DNA of 64,000 bases from Hirundichthys speculiger (lineage: Eukaryota; Chordata; Actinopteri; Beloniformes; Exocoetidae): the NCBI GenBank assembly GCA_018398805.1, contig JAGFBZ010000936.1:744001-808000 (forward strand), in the 5' to 3' direction. The notes under the pieces are model-generated. The model had not been told where the DNA came from and did not search any database. It saw nothing but the letters and a program-made list of their open reading frames with translations. Both the position numbers and the translations under genes were made by a program. Positions 25,301 to 37,300 of the stretch are shown piece by piece. Position 1 is the stretch's first letter. Each line of letters begins with the position of its first letter.

Positions 25301-28300
25301 CGTTCACACCACAACATGGGCGGGGACACACACCTCCGTCGAGCCCAAATCGACCAAATCGCGAACCCAACCGCGCCAGGTCTTATTGGCCTGACCGTGA
25401 ACCACGATCCCCACCGAGCGAACGAAGGTGGCGTGATGGATTTCACGGGACCCCCCAACGGGGAAAGTATCCACACAACAGGTACGATCAACCTGTACCT
25501 CAGCATTCGGACCACGGATATCGAAACCGAAACCACGGTAGATATCAGTCAGAACGGTCACCGCCCACTTCTCGTCGTCCTCCACCAATGAGAGATCATT
25601 CAGATGCGAGAAACACTTGGGACGACTTAGAAGACGAACGAGAGGTTCTGTACCTGACCAAAAACGAAATGAAAAACATTAAGTTGTTATTACAGGAAAT
25701 GGAGAAGGGACATACGAAAAAAGAGGTTGATCTCTTCACAGTTTCTGCCGTCAGTCACGCGACCGCTAGACTCAACGACGCGCTGGGCACCCCTGACGCG
25801 GGCCCCGAACTCGGTAGTCTTAGCGATACTGCTCTGGCAGTTGTCTCTCCCAACAAAAGGGGGGTGGACCAAAGTCGTCCCGTTAATTACCCCACAGAGG
25901 TAAGTGAGGACGCTCCTCCTCCCAGTGCCACTTTGGTCGCCCAACTGAATAAGAAGGATGAACCCGCAGAACAGAACAACTCGAAGGTCCAGGTGGAACC
26001 ACCTGTCAACCAATTTATCTGCCACCTCACCGAAAAGGGTTCCACTCGAAAATTCTACCTGTCCCTCACACTGGAGGGCGTGATAACCTGTGACGCCTTG
26101 CTGGACACAGCTGCAGACGTGACCATCATGTCAACTGCCCTGTTCCAACGACTGCGTCTATTCGCAAATCAAACCAATAAGGATTTGAAAACGCGCCCAT
26201 GTTCGTTAAAAGTAAGACCTTTTTCCCACGAGAATATCATCCTAACGACCGTCACTCGTCCAACTGTCCGTTGGTCCCATGAAACTGGTCCACCCAGTCT
26301 ATGTGTCGCCTTTCGATTCCATACCATTTCTGGTAGGAAAAGACCTGCTTAACCGTTTTGAACCCGTAATTGATTTCAAACGGCAAAAGCTCTGGGCTCA
26401 AGTCCGACGACCTTTGACCCTGACCGTCCACGAGCCAAGAGAAGCACGGTGTTACTTTGTCCAAACCCCATCGGTTGAAACCAAAGAACACCCAAACCTT
26501 CCCCGGCCACACTCGATCCAACCACCCGACCTAAAAACTCGGATGGTGGACGAGCAACCAAGTCCAATGCCACCAACAGGTGCAGCTGCTGGACGGGATA
26601 ACTTTTCGTGCTCTTCTAATGCGTCTGAGGCAGTCGAACCCTACTGCCCTCTGGTGGCCAATGGCACCGAACGCCACGAACACCAGGTAACAGAAGTGCG
26701 CCGATATTTGGGGAATGACAGATCAGCCGCCAACCAAGAGTTGCGCAACACGCTGGCGCCACAAAACCCAAATATGCGGTCAACCATAACGCCCTCCTGG
26801 TTCCCCTTAGACGTCGTCCGTAACAAAGTTGTCGGAGGCAACGCCCACATACCAGGTCCAGATAGGAACCTGAATGACATCGAGAACACAGTAGCCAAAC
26901 ACAGCGCCTTACGAGCCACACCGGAGCTCTCCAACCAGGCGTGGCTACCTGTCTCCCTCCCACCCACCCAATTTGCGCCCATCGACGCCATAACTGAAGC
27001 GACCGCCACCGGTAACGACGTGAATCACCCTCCGGACCCTCGGTCCGTCGAACCTGCATTCACATATGACGACTCAACCGCTCTTCCATATCAGGACCCG
27101 GCCATTTTATTCGTTATCAAATCCTTCACGGACAAACCCGAACCGCAGGCTACGCCGGCAAACGTCAGCGACGTTCCTGACTCGCCCTCCTTAGTAGACA
27201 TGCGTTCTCTATTTCGAATGGTCACGAGCATCCTACACTGTGTTTCCGGAGCACACCCTTCACCAGGGCTCGTGGTCCCCCGCAAACAAAGGGGGGAGAT
27301 GCTAATGCATGCCCATGACACCCCGTCGGCGAGACACAAGGGCACCGAAGCAACACACAGAGCTCCCCTTCAACAACGAGGAACCTCGTTTCCTTGGTCC
27401 GACTTCCAGATTGACTGGATGGGACCTTCCACCAAATCGACGCGAGGTAACAAAAACCTCTTGGCAGTGACCCGCGCATCCACCACGTGGATTGAACGCC
27501 TCCCAACCACCAATGACATGACCGAGGCAACGGCCTATATTCTGATGAACCACGTCTCTTTCTGGTTCAGGCTTCCAAATCGCGTCGACTCCGACCGGGG
27601 AACGCACTGTACCGCAGACATGATGCGACAAGTCTGGCAGACATTAGGGGCGAAAACAAAACCCCTTATCAGCCATCAACACCAACCTTCGGGCCCGGTA
27701 GAACGAACAAACGCATACGTTGCGCTCCAATACCTTGCCGACCGGCACGGACACCCGCGCACGACTTTCGTTTTTGTGAAAAAACGACTAGAGAAAACCA
27801 CCGACGGTCAGAAAGCCTATCATGACCAGCAAACCTACCACGTGGAACCTCAGGTGAGTGACGAAGTGTGGTGCTACCGATCCCTGCAGCATACCAGACC
27901 TGGTACCAGGCCAGGGAAGCTCACACGAAAACTCCTTCCACGTTGGACAGGACCACACACGGTCACCGACACACTGTCTCCAGTGGTGTCTCAGATCGGG
28001 ACCAACCAAGGCCGAAAGGACCCCCTTTTCAGATGGGTCCATTGCAACCCAACCGAGTTGCGCCAAACCCCCATGGGACTCGCAGGGGACCACACGATAG
28101 CCAATAGTTAGTAGGACTCGTATACTTTCGTTCTCAGAGATAATTAGAGCAATTATCACTCCTGTAACGATAGTTGACAGCGTAGACTGGTAGTGCGATA
28201 ATTATTGGTTCAACCCCTCAGCATAGGATAAGTTTGAATAAAGTGTGTCAGAGCGAACTCACGAGCGTGTGGGTACCGGCCTACCAACCAGTTGGAAGAC

Positions 28301-31300
28301 GGGTACCTGGTGTGATTCTAAGTTGACGTTTGTTCCAACATGTTTCTAACGACGCCTATGCTCTCATTCCCCACTAGAGCGACAACGCTGACCCCAACGG
28401 CCTGATATGAGTCCAGCAGGAAGCTGACAAAAGGGGGGTGTTCATCCATAAACCCCTTGCTCCTGTATAAGTTTCTTTCTCTCTCTCCCCGATGGGTACC
28501 AGTAGAACACTTTTTTTTTTTTTTGTCGACTTTCTGATGTGAAATATACCCGTTTCACCTAGATTCTTTTCTTTTAAGAAGTTTTTCTTCTTTTATTGTG
28601 TGGTCATGAAATCGTAGGTTAGCCCATACCTGAGAAATGTGAATTAGAATTAGGATAGGTAATCATCGCCCAAGGTCGAGGCCTCGGCTCAGATTACTCA
28701 CTGTGTGTTTTGCGTCTGTCCTGTCCTGCATGACTGTAAAGATCCTCACACCAAAGGTTCATGCTAACGATAAATAAACTTACCACACGAGTAGAATATG
28801 GAGCCATTGGAGTGTGCTCACTTCGAAATAGTAACACCGTTATGAGGACGGTAGGAGTCTAGATCGACTGTTAGCGATAGACTAACTATCACTAACTATC
28901 ACTGATTTCCTTAAAATGTATGACTCAAGAGGATCTAACGGTCCGATCATATAAAGAAGACTGTCAGTTAAGCCGTGAAATGATTTTCTGTTTTAGATCC
29001 ATGTCACCACAAGCTTTCTGTCTTCCACAGGACAGTTTGCTGAATGAAAGGTTAAAGTGTTATCTTGTGACATAACTTTTGATATTTGTGTTTGTGATGT
29101 TTTATTTCACCCTGATAATTAAGTTAGTGACGGCTTAAATGTGTTAAACTTGTGGACTACAAAAAGGCCGCATGCCGCAGAGACAGAGGATGAAGACTTC
29201 ATCTCCCAGCATTCAGTGCCTTGAATCCGCGGGAGAATTCCCTGCTTCGAATTGGACAATATTGATCCTACCCCATTTATTTGCATAAACGCTCATGAAT
29301 ATTCGGGGAGTATAAAGCCAGATCAGTCCTTTGTCCTCTCTCTTCCCACTATTCACTTACCTCTCTTGCCTTCTTAAAATTTCTTCAAGCTCTCTTTGCT
29401 CTCTTCTCTTCGCCCTTCTTCAATTTCCTCTCCTTTCTTTTGAAACTTTCATTTTTATTTTCTTTGAAACTTTGGTGGCGCGGATAAAGACTCTGAAATC
29501 ATTTTGGTTGCTTAATCTTATTTTTCTTAAGTTGTTTATTTTGCTTCTCCACCCTTTTTTCCAGCCCTCATTTTTACAGAAGCTTGATAGTCGTGCCGCA
29601 TCGACTGTAATAGAACGATCACTGCATAATCGCAACTAACAAACGTTAGTTGTAAGTTGAGAACAACTTTTCTTTTGTAAGCCTTCACGTCAATTTTTTT
29701 AACGTGCAATCGAACTTTTAACTGCCGATCCCTGCCGACCAGAGTCACCAACCGGGACACCAGTCGTCTCAGCCTGCCGGTCGGATTCTGAGAACCGACC
29801 CACGAAAGAAAGCGGTACGACCCGCCGAGTCACGCGCTACGTCCAGAGACTTCCAGAGAGACATCGGCTGAACACGATTCCCGGAGAAAGCCACTGCCAA
29901 CTGTGCCAAACCGATGCGCCGACGACGAGTAAGCCGCCAGACTCGACCAGGGTAAGTCTGACAGAGAATAAGATTTGGTGTCTCCCAGTGTTGACTGTTC
30001 AGACCGGTCCGTGCGTCACGGACCACGTCCGGACCACACTTCCCCGTTATTCGGCAGCTAATTAGTTCGAGAATTGCCCCTCTTTATTAATTTGTTTACT
30101 TTGATAACAGATTAGCCATTAGCAACCCCCTCGCTACCCGCCATCTTGGTTATTATGTTTCTCTTCCTCCTTTCTTCCCTATCGTCATTTCCTGTCATGC
30201 GCTATAGCCAAATATGAAGAATTCGCGATGTTGACGTGCCTGTTTATATATATATGAATGTCTTATGTTTTGTGTTCTTGTCTGTGTCTAAATAAATGTT
30301 GTACAACGTATTAGCAACTCTGATGATTAATTTTCCAGCAGCCAATCCAACTCGGTCAAGAACCCACTTTAAATGGTGACTCATTTGCTCTTAAAATTTT
30401 CGTCTTTTTAAAGAAAGCCGGTGGCACCCTAGATAATTATAAAATTATTGATAAATTACACGAGTCCCCCTACATGGGTAACAACGAAATGCATGATGGA
30501 AGATGCAGTTTATTTTCAAAATGTGCTTTAAAGCGGTGTAAGCTTATTTTAAGTCTTAAAATATTGGTTTAAAATTTAAGCCAATAATGCCCAAGCTCTC
30601 GAGGGCCACATAAAATGATGTGACGGGCCATATTTGGCCCGCGGGCCTTGTGTTTGACACATGTGGCCTACGGCCTTGAAAATGGACATGTCTTACCTGG
30701 TTCTGGCCCATGCCATGACACAGATAGAGGAGGACCCTTTGGCCAACCAGCACATGGTCATCCACAGGGTTGTAGTCAAAACAGTAGTTGGTCTTGCCCC
30801 GGCTCTTTAGCTAACAAAAAATATTAACCTCAGTAAATTATTAGAGGTACTGATACAACATACTTGACAAAAGCTGATAAATTAAGCTCAGTATTAATGA
30901 CAGCTTTATCTAATAAGATAACTGTATCTTCACTGCACTGAAAGGATTGAATGTAGTAGTAGAACAGGAGCCTATTTGTCAATTTATACAACCGTTTGAA
31001 GAAGTCTCACCATTCCAAACATGCCGGGCCGATCGTGTGGGACAAAAATCTCAGGATAAACATTATCCAAATACCACTTGAAGTTCTTACATCCCAGCCT
31101 CTCTCTAAGTTTCCTCCTCTCTGTCACATCTCCAAAGGCCTCCTGGAAACAAGAACCAAAAATGACACTTCCACTTTTATTAATTTAGTTTTACTTTTCC
31201 TCCACGACACTGGAGTTGCCGTCAGATGGATCTTAAATGATAACAAGTATTAAAAAGTTTTTTAAATAGTCACCATCATAGAATTCACCGCAATGTGTTT

Positions 31301-34300
31301 ACAGTTCACACCCTCAAACAGAGGGTGAGCCACTCCTAAATTCTATGTGGGTAAGAGCAGGAATATTTTTTTTACTTCACAAGCATGTAAAAGCAAATAT
31401 TATATGCTTATGTAAATATCGTTGTGGATACAGTTTGAAACACACACTGATCAGGAGACTAGCTGGTTGCAATAAAAGGAAAGATACTGTTTCTGCTATG
31501 CTTTGCCAGTGAACATATGCTCATCGTGTCATCGCTGCTGAGAGAAGTGCTAAAAAGCACTGTGGGGTGATAGATGTTGGTGGTTTGCCCAAACACAGCT
31601 CTAATGGGCTCTTCATCAGTTTATCTGGTCACGAGACAGGTTCCCAAAGAAGAAGGTATTTATCAATAGCTAGGACCAGTATTGACCTTCAAGGGACAAC
31701 AAAGACCAATGCAGTTGTGCTGGCCACTTCAGCACAAAAGGCCACTGAGACCAGAATTAAGAGCCAACGAGGAGCAAAGGCTTATCTAACTTGCAAGCCA
31801 GGATGATACAGTGAAGAAGTTAATAAATAGCAATGTAATGCTCACAAGAGCCAATTGAGGTGATGATAAAATGACATATAATAAAAATGTTTAAAAAGCA
31901 TTGGAAAAACATCATAAGCCCTCTGAATGTCCACAGGATCTGAGCCCAATATTAGACTGGATTGTTCCAAACTCAAGTATTAGACCAATTAAAGTTATCT
32001 AGATCAATAAAATGAAATCAGGCAAAAGTTAAAGATCAAACTCAGTCATACCAAAACTCACTACTTTACAGTTAATGTTTAAATGACTTTAATTGACCTG
32101 TCCTCCTCTGCTCCTCCTTTGTTCTGTGGTGTGCCCCAAGGCTCCATACTGGGCCCTTTATTCTTTTCACTTTATATGTTGCCTCTGGACTCTATTACAG
32201 CCAGGCACAACCTAGCCTTTCACTGCTATGCAGATGGCCTGCAAATTTATCTTCCTGTGCTCCCAAACAAAAGTGGTGCTCTTCAAACCCTTTCTGACTG
32301 CATTGCAGATATTAAAATGTGGTTAGGGCAAAATGTTCTGCACTTAAATAAAGATAAAACAGAGTATATTTTTTTTGGTGATTCAGCACACTCTGGTGAT
32401 CTATCTTTTAAAGTGAAAGCTTCTGTGAGGAATCTTGGAGTTATTTTTGATAGCAGCTTACAGTTCGACAAGCAAATTGACAGCGTGGTCAGGGCCAGTT
32501 TTTATCAGTTATGGGTTTTAACAAAAGTAAAACCATTTTTAAATCGTCCAGACTTGGAAAAAAACCATTCATGCTTTTATAAGCTCACAAATTGATTATT
32601 GTAAAGCACTGTATGTTGGCATCTCCAAGTCTTTACTTAGCCATCTTTAGCTTGTCCAGAATGCCGCTGCACGCTTTTTAACCAACACTCAACGTCAACA
32701 ACACGTCACCCCTCTTCACTGGCTTCCTGTTTCTTTTAGAATTGATTTTAAAATGTTAATCTTTGTTTTTAAAGCCCTTAATGGCCTTGCCCCTCCTTAT
32801 AAATGTGAAAAAGTGCGTGTTCAGAACCCTACTAGAGCCTTACGGTCCTCAAACCAGCTCTTGCTGGAAGTCCCCAGAACGAGGACTAAACTCTGGGGTG
32901 ATCGGGCCTTCTCAGTTGCTGGGCCCAGACTCTGGAATAAGCTGCCCCCTGAAATGTGCACCATCACTGACTTTGGGCTTTTTAAATCCAGGCTTAAAAC
33001 TTATTTATTTAGACTGGCTTTTAATACACAGTCATGATGTGAGATATTTTTAATTGAATTTTAATTGTATTGTTATGTTGAATTTAAATTGTTTTGTTTT
33101 AATGTGGATTTTAACAGAAAGCACTTTGATCACCTTGTGTGTTGTAAAGGGCTCTACAAATAAAAGTTGATTGATTGATTGATTGGTAAAATAATTAACT
33201 GAACAAAGTTCACAGTACTAAGATGAATATTTTCTTCATACAATTCAACAAATTCTACAGCAAAATATCTGAAACGAATAAAAATGCCAGACAGAGCAAA
33301 AATAATTAAGTGCCAAAAAATGTAATAAGCTGCAAGAAAAATAGATAATGAAACATGAAGGATTTTCTTTTAAATAAAACAGTTGCAAAATAGCTCATGT
33401 GTGCCTATGTGTAAGCCAGAAAGGAAGAGAGGCAGGAGTGCTTCTTCGGAGGCTATAGTGCCATTACCCTTTGGCGAGGCTTCCTCCTCTCAGGAAGATG
33501 AGTGCCACCTGATCTGTGTTTAGAGAGCTTCTCCTCTTAACTAAACTGTCACTCTGGCCCACTCTCTCACACACACACACAAAGGAAGGGCACCCCAATG
33601 GGTTAGCACTGATCTCACCCTGTCAAGGACAGCCGGGTGACACCCGCTGGCACCAAGTGGCACAGGAGGGTGGTAACCACACACCGGAATGCCTTGACAC
33701 CAGTCACCTTGAGTGTCTGCCGCTCGTGTATCACAGGGAGTCACTTTTTTACACCACGCTGGGAGAGCGCCATTTGTGTGTATTTTGTGAGAGGAAAGAG
33801 AGCATGTAATTTTTTGCATGTGTGTGGAAGACAGAATGTTTTCATCTGTGAAATCAAGTCTTGAATCAGACAATTTTATGATGAGTACAGCTGGAAAACA
33901 TAAACCAGACTTTAAATAGGCCACAATGCCTGCTCAAACAGTCATTTTAGTTACGTTTGATGCCACATAAGTAGACTCACAGCATCAATGTAGACTCACC
34001 AGCCGTGCATGGGGGTTGCGATTATAGTAGATGTCCTTGAATTCATCCAGCCAGACCTCAGCCGCTCTCACGCTGTTTGCCAACGCTTTGCTGCGGGAGT
34101 AAGGGGCCTTTTTAGGGAACACGTGACCCACGTGCGAGCATGGGTGAACCTCCAGGCTTCCCCCGCACTGCCAGATCTAAGAGACATCAACCACACAACC
34201 ACGAGATTGGTTCGCCTCTCAGACATGATTCAATCAGGCAACACAAAGCGCAGTCTTGTGGCAGAGCTTGGAAACAAAAATGCTGCTTTGTTTTAGCCCC

Positions 34301-37300
34301 TTCACGCATGAATTATTGAAAAACGGCGCAATATTTTTTTTTCAAGAACTACTGTTTTCTTATAAAGGTAGTGCAAAGTTATTTTCATTTTCTTAATATT
34401 CAGAATTCTGAGCGAGTTACATATGTGTCCACTTCCTTGGACATCATGCAATCCTTTCAAAAATATATGATGATGAGCTCAAACTGTTGTTTTTCCCATA
34501 CAATGCATTGAATGGTGTTTCACTGAAGTGGCTAATGTGCAAGGAAACCATCATATCCACACATGGAAAGCAACTTTTCCAAGGCCATCCAGTGTAGTGA
34601 CCACTATGCATGAAAGGGTTAAGACAGACACATTTTGGGCTTCTTCTCTTTGAGAAAACTACAGTTACTGAGGAAAAGTGAGGTTCAAATTCTTGCTATT
34701 AAAATATTAAGCTCTGTCTAAGCCTTTTTTACTCGCTAAGTAGTAAGAATTCTTTCATTGTGGTTTGCAGAGAAAATTGTCACATGGTTCATAGTAAATT
34801 CAAACCAGACATGCATGTCTTTTTAATGATGTAAGTTGTCAATTGCGGTTTACAGCTAAAAGCAGTGCGAACACTGTGTGTGGATGGTTCCTTTTCCCAT
34901 GAACTGGGGATTTGCAAATTACATACATTGTTAGTGTTGATGAAGATGGAAACACACAGATAATTTCTTACCCTGAAAGAGAATTCCAGGTTTTCACCTC
35001 CCCACACCTCCATCCCGGTGTCATATGTCCCCAGGTAATCAAAGTAGTCCTTTCTCACGGAAAACAGCCCACCTGCCATTGTAGGAGACCTGAAGAAAAA
35101 AAAAGATACAAATATAGCAGATAATAATAAATCAGAATCTAATGAGAGTAGAGTGGACCGAAAATAATATATAAGTCTGAGATGTATGACAGTAGGCACA
35201 GAAGTATTGTAGAAGGTGACAGCTGTGACATCTTATCATCACAAAATACCCGAATGGGAGCTGGTTCTATTTTTCTGTTTCTTACTAGTTGTGTGAACAC
35301 ACCTGATGACATCAGTGGGTGAGTGACGGCGTTCCTGCTCATACTTAGGGATAGTGTGCCAAGTAAAGACCAGCCGCCAGTCAAACCCCCCAATTTGAGG
35401 CTCGCCAGAGTTGCCTAAATACTGGAAGGTGTTCCAGTCTATCACATCAATAACAGGACACACCACAGCTGTGGGCTCCTCTTTGATCCTTGAAGAGAAA
35501 GGAGAGAAAAGCTGTTGACACTGTTACAAACCAAGCAATTTGTTCCTCTCAAATGTCTGTGCAAACATTTTATGTGTCGCCTTTGCTCAAAAGGCAGCAA
35601 GTATTGAGCCGCTGTTTTGAGTCAGCCACAAAACAGTGCTGCTGGAGCTGGTACAGATTGAGTCCTTCACTCTGTGAGAGCTGAACTAAAAAAGACACAC
35701 TTTCTGAGGGGGACATTCTTCAAAGGGAAGTCTTTTCATTTCCTGAAAAGCAGTTTCTCACCTGTGGAGCAGGGGCTCTAACCAGCCCTCGTGGCACTCG
35801 CAGTGGCAATCCAGGAAGGTCAGCACATCGCCGGTGGCAATGGACGCCCCGAGCAGACGGGCCCGCACCAGCCCCTCCCGCTTTGTTGCCCGGACCAGAC
35901 GCACTTTCTTCAAACCCGAGAGGTACTTTTCCAATGGCTCCTTCAGATGAGCTTCAGGACATTGAATAGGAATAGGAATGAGCAGATAAGCAGTAAAACA
36001 TCTGAAAACTCTGTCCTGTTATGTTCTGTTATGTAAAAATTGCTTCTGGCATTAGAGGGGGAAAAAAAACAGAAGACAAGCACACCACCTTTGAACGAGA
36101 ACACAAAGCTGATCTGGAAATAAGAAATTTCAGAATTGTTGCATTCGTCATAGAATCCTGTTCGAAGCTGATCATTTAGATACACCCAAAAGGTATTTTG
36201 ATCTTTTTCGGGACTTCAATGTTGATTTAAGGACCAAATAACAAAAATCGCTTATTTTACACACCTTTCACAAAATTCAATTTGTGCTACACTGCAAAAA
36301 AGGGGGTCTTTAAACAAGATAAAAACACTACAACTAAGGAAAAAGGTACTCAAAACAAGTGAAAAATTCTGTCCATGCAGCAGGATAGTTTCACTTGGTA
36401 AGATTTCTTAAATTAAGATTGTAGGAACACTTGTTTCTGGATTTAAGAAAGGTATAATTTGTTATTGAATCTTAGAACAAGATTTATTTCTATGAGGAGA
36501 GGAGATGAGGAGGAGGAAAAACTTAATACATCTTATTTTAAGTGTTAATTGTCTCATTTTAGGATTCCCTGCCTGTTTGAGACAAAAAAGTAAAGTTTTA
36601 CTTGATATAAGCTTATACTGAGACTTAAAATAAGAAAGCAATTATCAAAACAAGAAAAAATATCTAATGCTTCTAAATGTAAGTTTTTTTTTCCTGGTAA
36701 GAACCAAATAATTTGCAGTGTAGTTATTGATTGTAAAATATGAAATGGTTTCCAACCAGTACTTTCGAATCTTTATTACAAAAAAAACAGTCAAAGACAC
36801 GACTATTATTCTCTGACAGGCATTTTAAACTCTGTAACCAAGAAGGGTGAGGCAATGATTCATTCTGGGTAATGATCTAAAGTATTTGTGAGCCACTTCC
36901 TTAATGTGTCTGAGCTCTTGTGGTCTTAATACACCGAATAACTTAAACTGCACCACAATGGTGTCCTCGTGATTAAATTCTGCTTTAGTCGATGAGTAAA
37001 AAGTTAACAGAAAGCGTTTTTTTTTTTTTTTGCCTGGCATGATTACGACATGATATCAAAGAAACATCTTCAAAAGCATGGTCTTTCGATACACCAGCCT
37101 TCATCTATCCACCTCCACTCTACCCATCTGACAAATCATTGACAGCAACCTGGCCGTGTGCTTCCGTGTGAACGCCTCAAACAGCCTGTAGTCTGTCAAT
37201 CAGCCCACAACCTTTCTGCCCGTCCATCAGTTTGTCAATCTTCAACACGTGTGGATTCTCTTTACTGCGTATGCATCTACCTCTGTCGCTGTAGTCATCC

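Larger units (their letters stand above)
21265..30228 (+). mobile_element. Retrovirus-like LTR element without reverse transcriptase, antisense in galnt12 intron 8
   Basis: Two ungapped direct repeats of 1,198 bp, offset by exactly 7,766 bp, bound about 9.0 kb. By eye they differ at about eleven positions (about 99% identical), so the insertion is young. Inside, in order, are a leader with a GCTA-rich tandem repeat, gag-protease, an integrase-type ORF, a polypurine tract (AAAAGGGGGG ending at 28,438) and a 592-bp segment before the second repeat. No reverse transcriptase or RNase H motifs exist between protease and integrase, and no envelope ORF. Two lesions break the coding frame: a TGA at 23,809 and a frameshift near 26,245. 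I found no convincing primer-binding site or target duplication. It lies opposite to galnt12 and could only have moved with enzymes supplied in trans. Confidence 0.88.

Noticed and set aside
25156..25588. Several antisense frames over the gag region, and similar ones over 26,616-27,631
   Set aside because: They are shadows of the sense gag and integrase frames with no independent similarity.
28112..28426. An envelope gene after integrase
   Set aside because: Only about 300 bp separate the integrase stop from the polypurine tract, with no long open frame or membrane segment.
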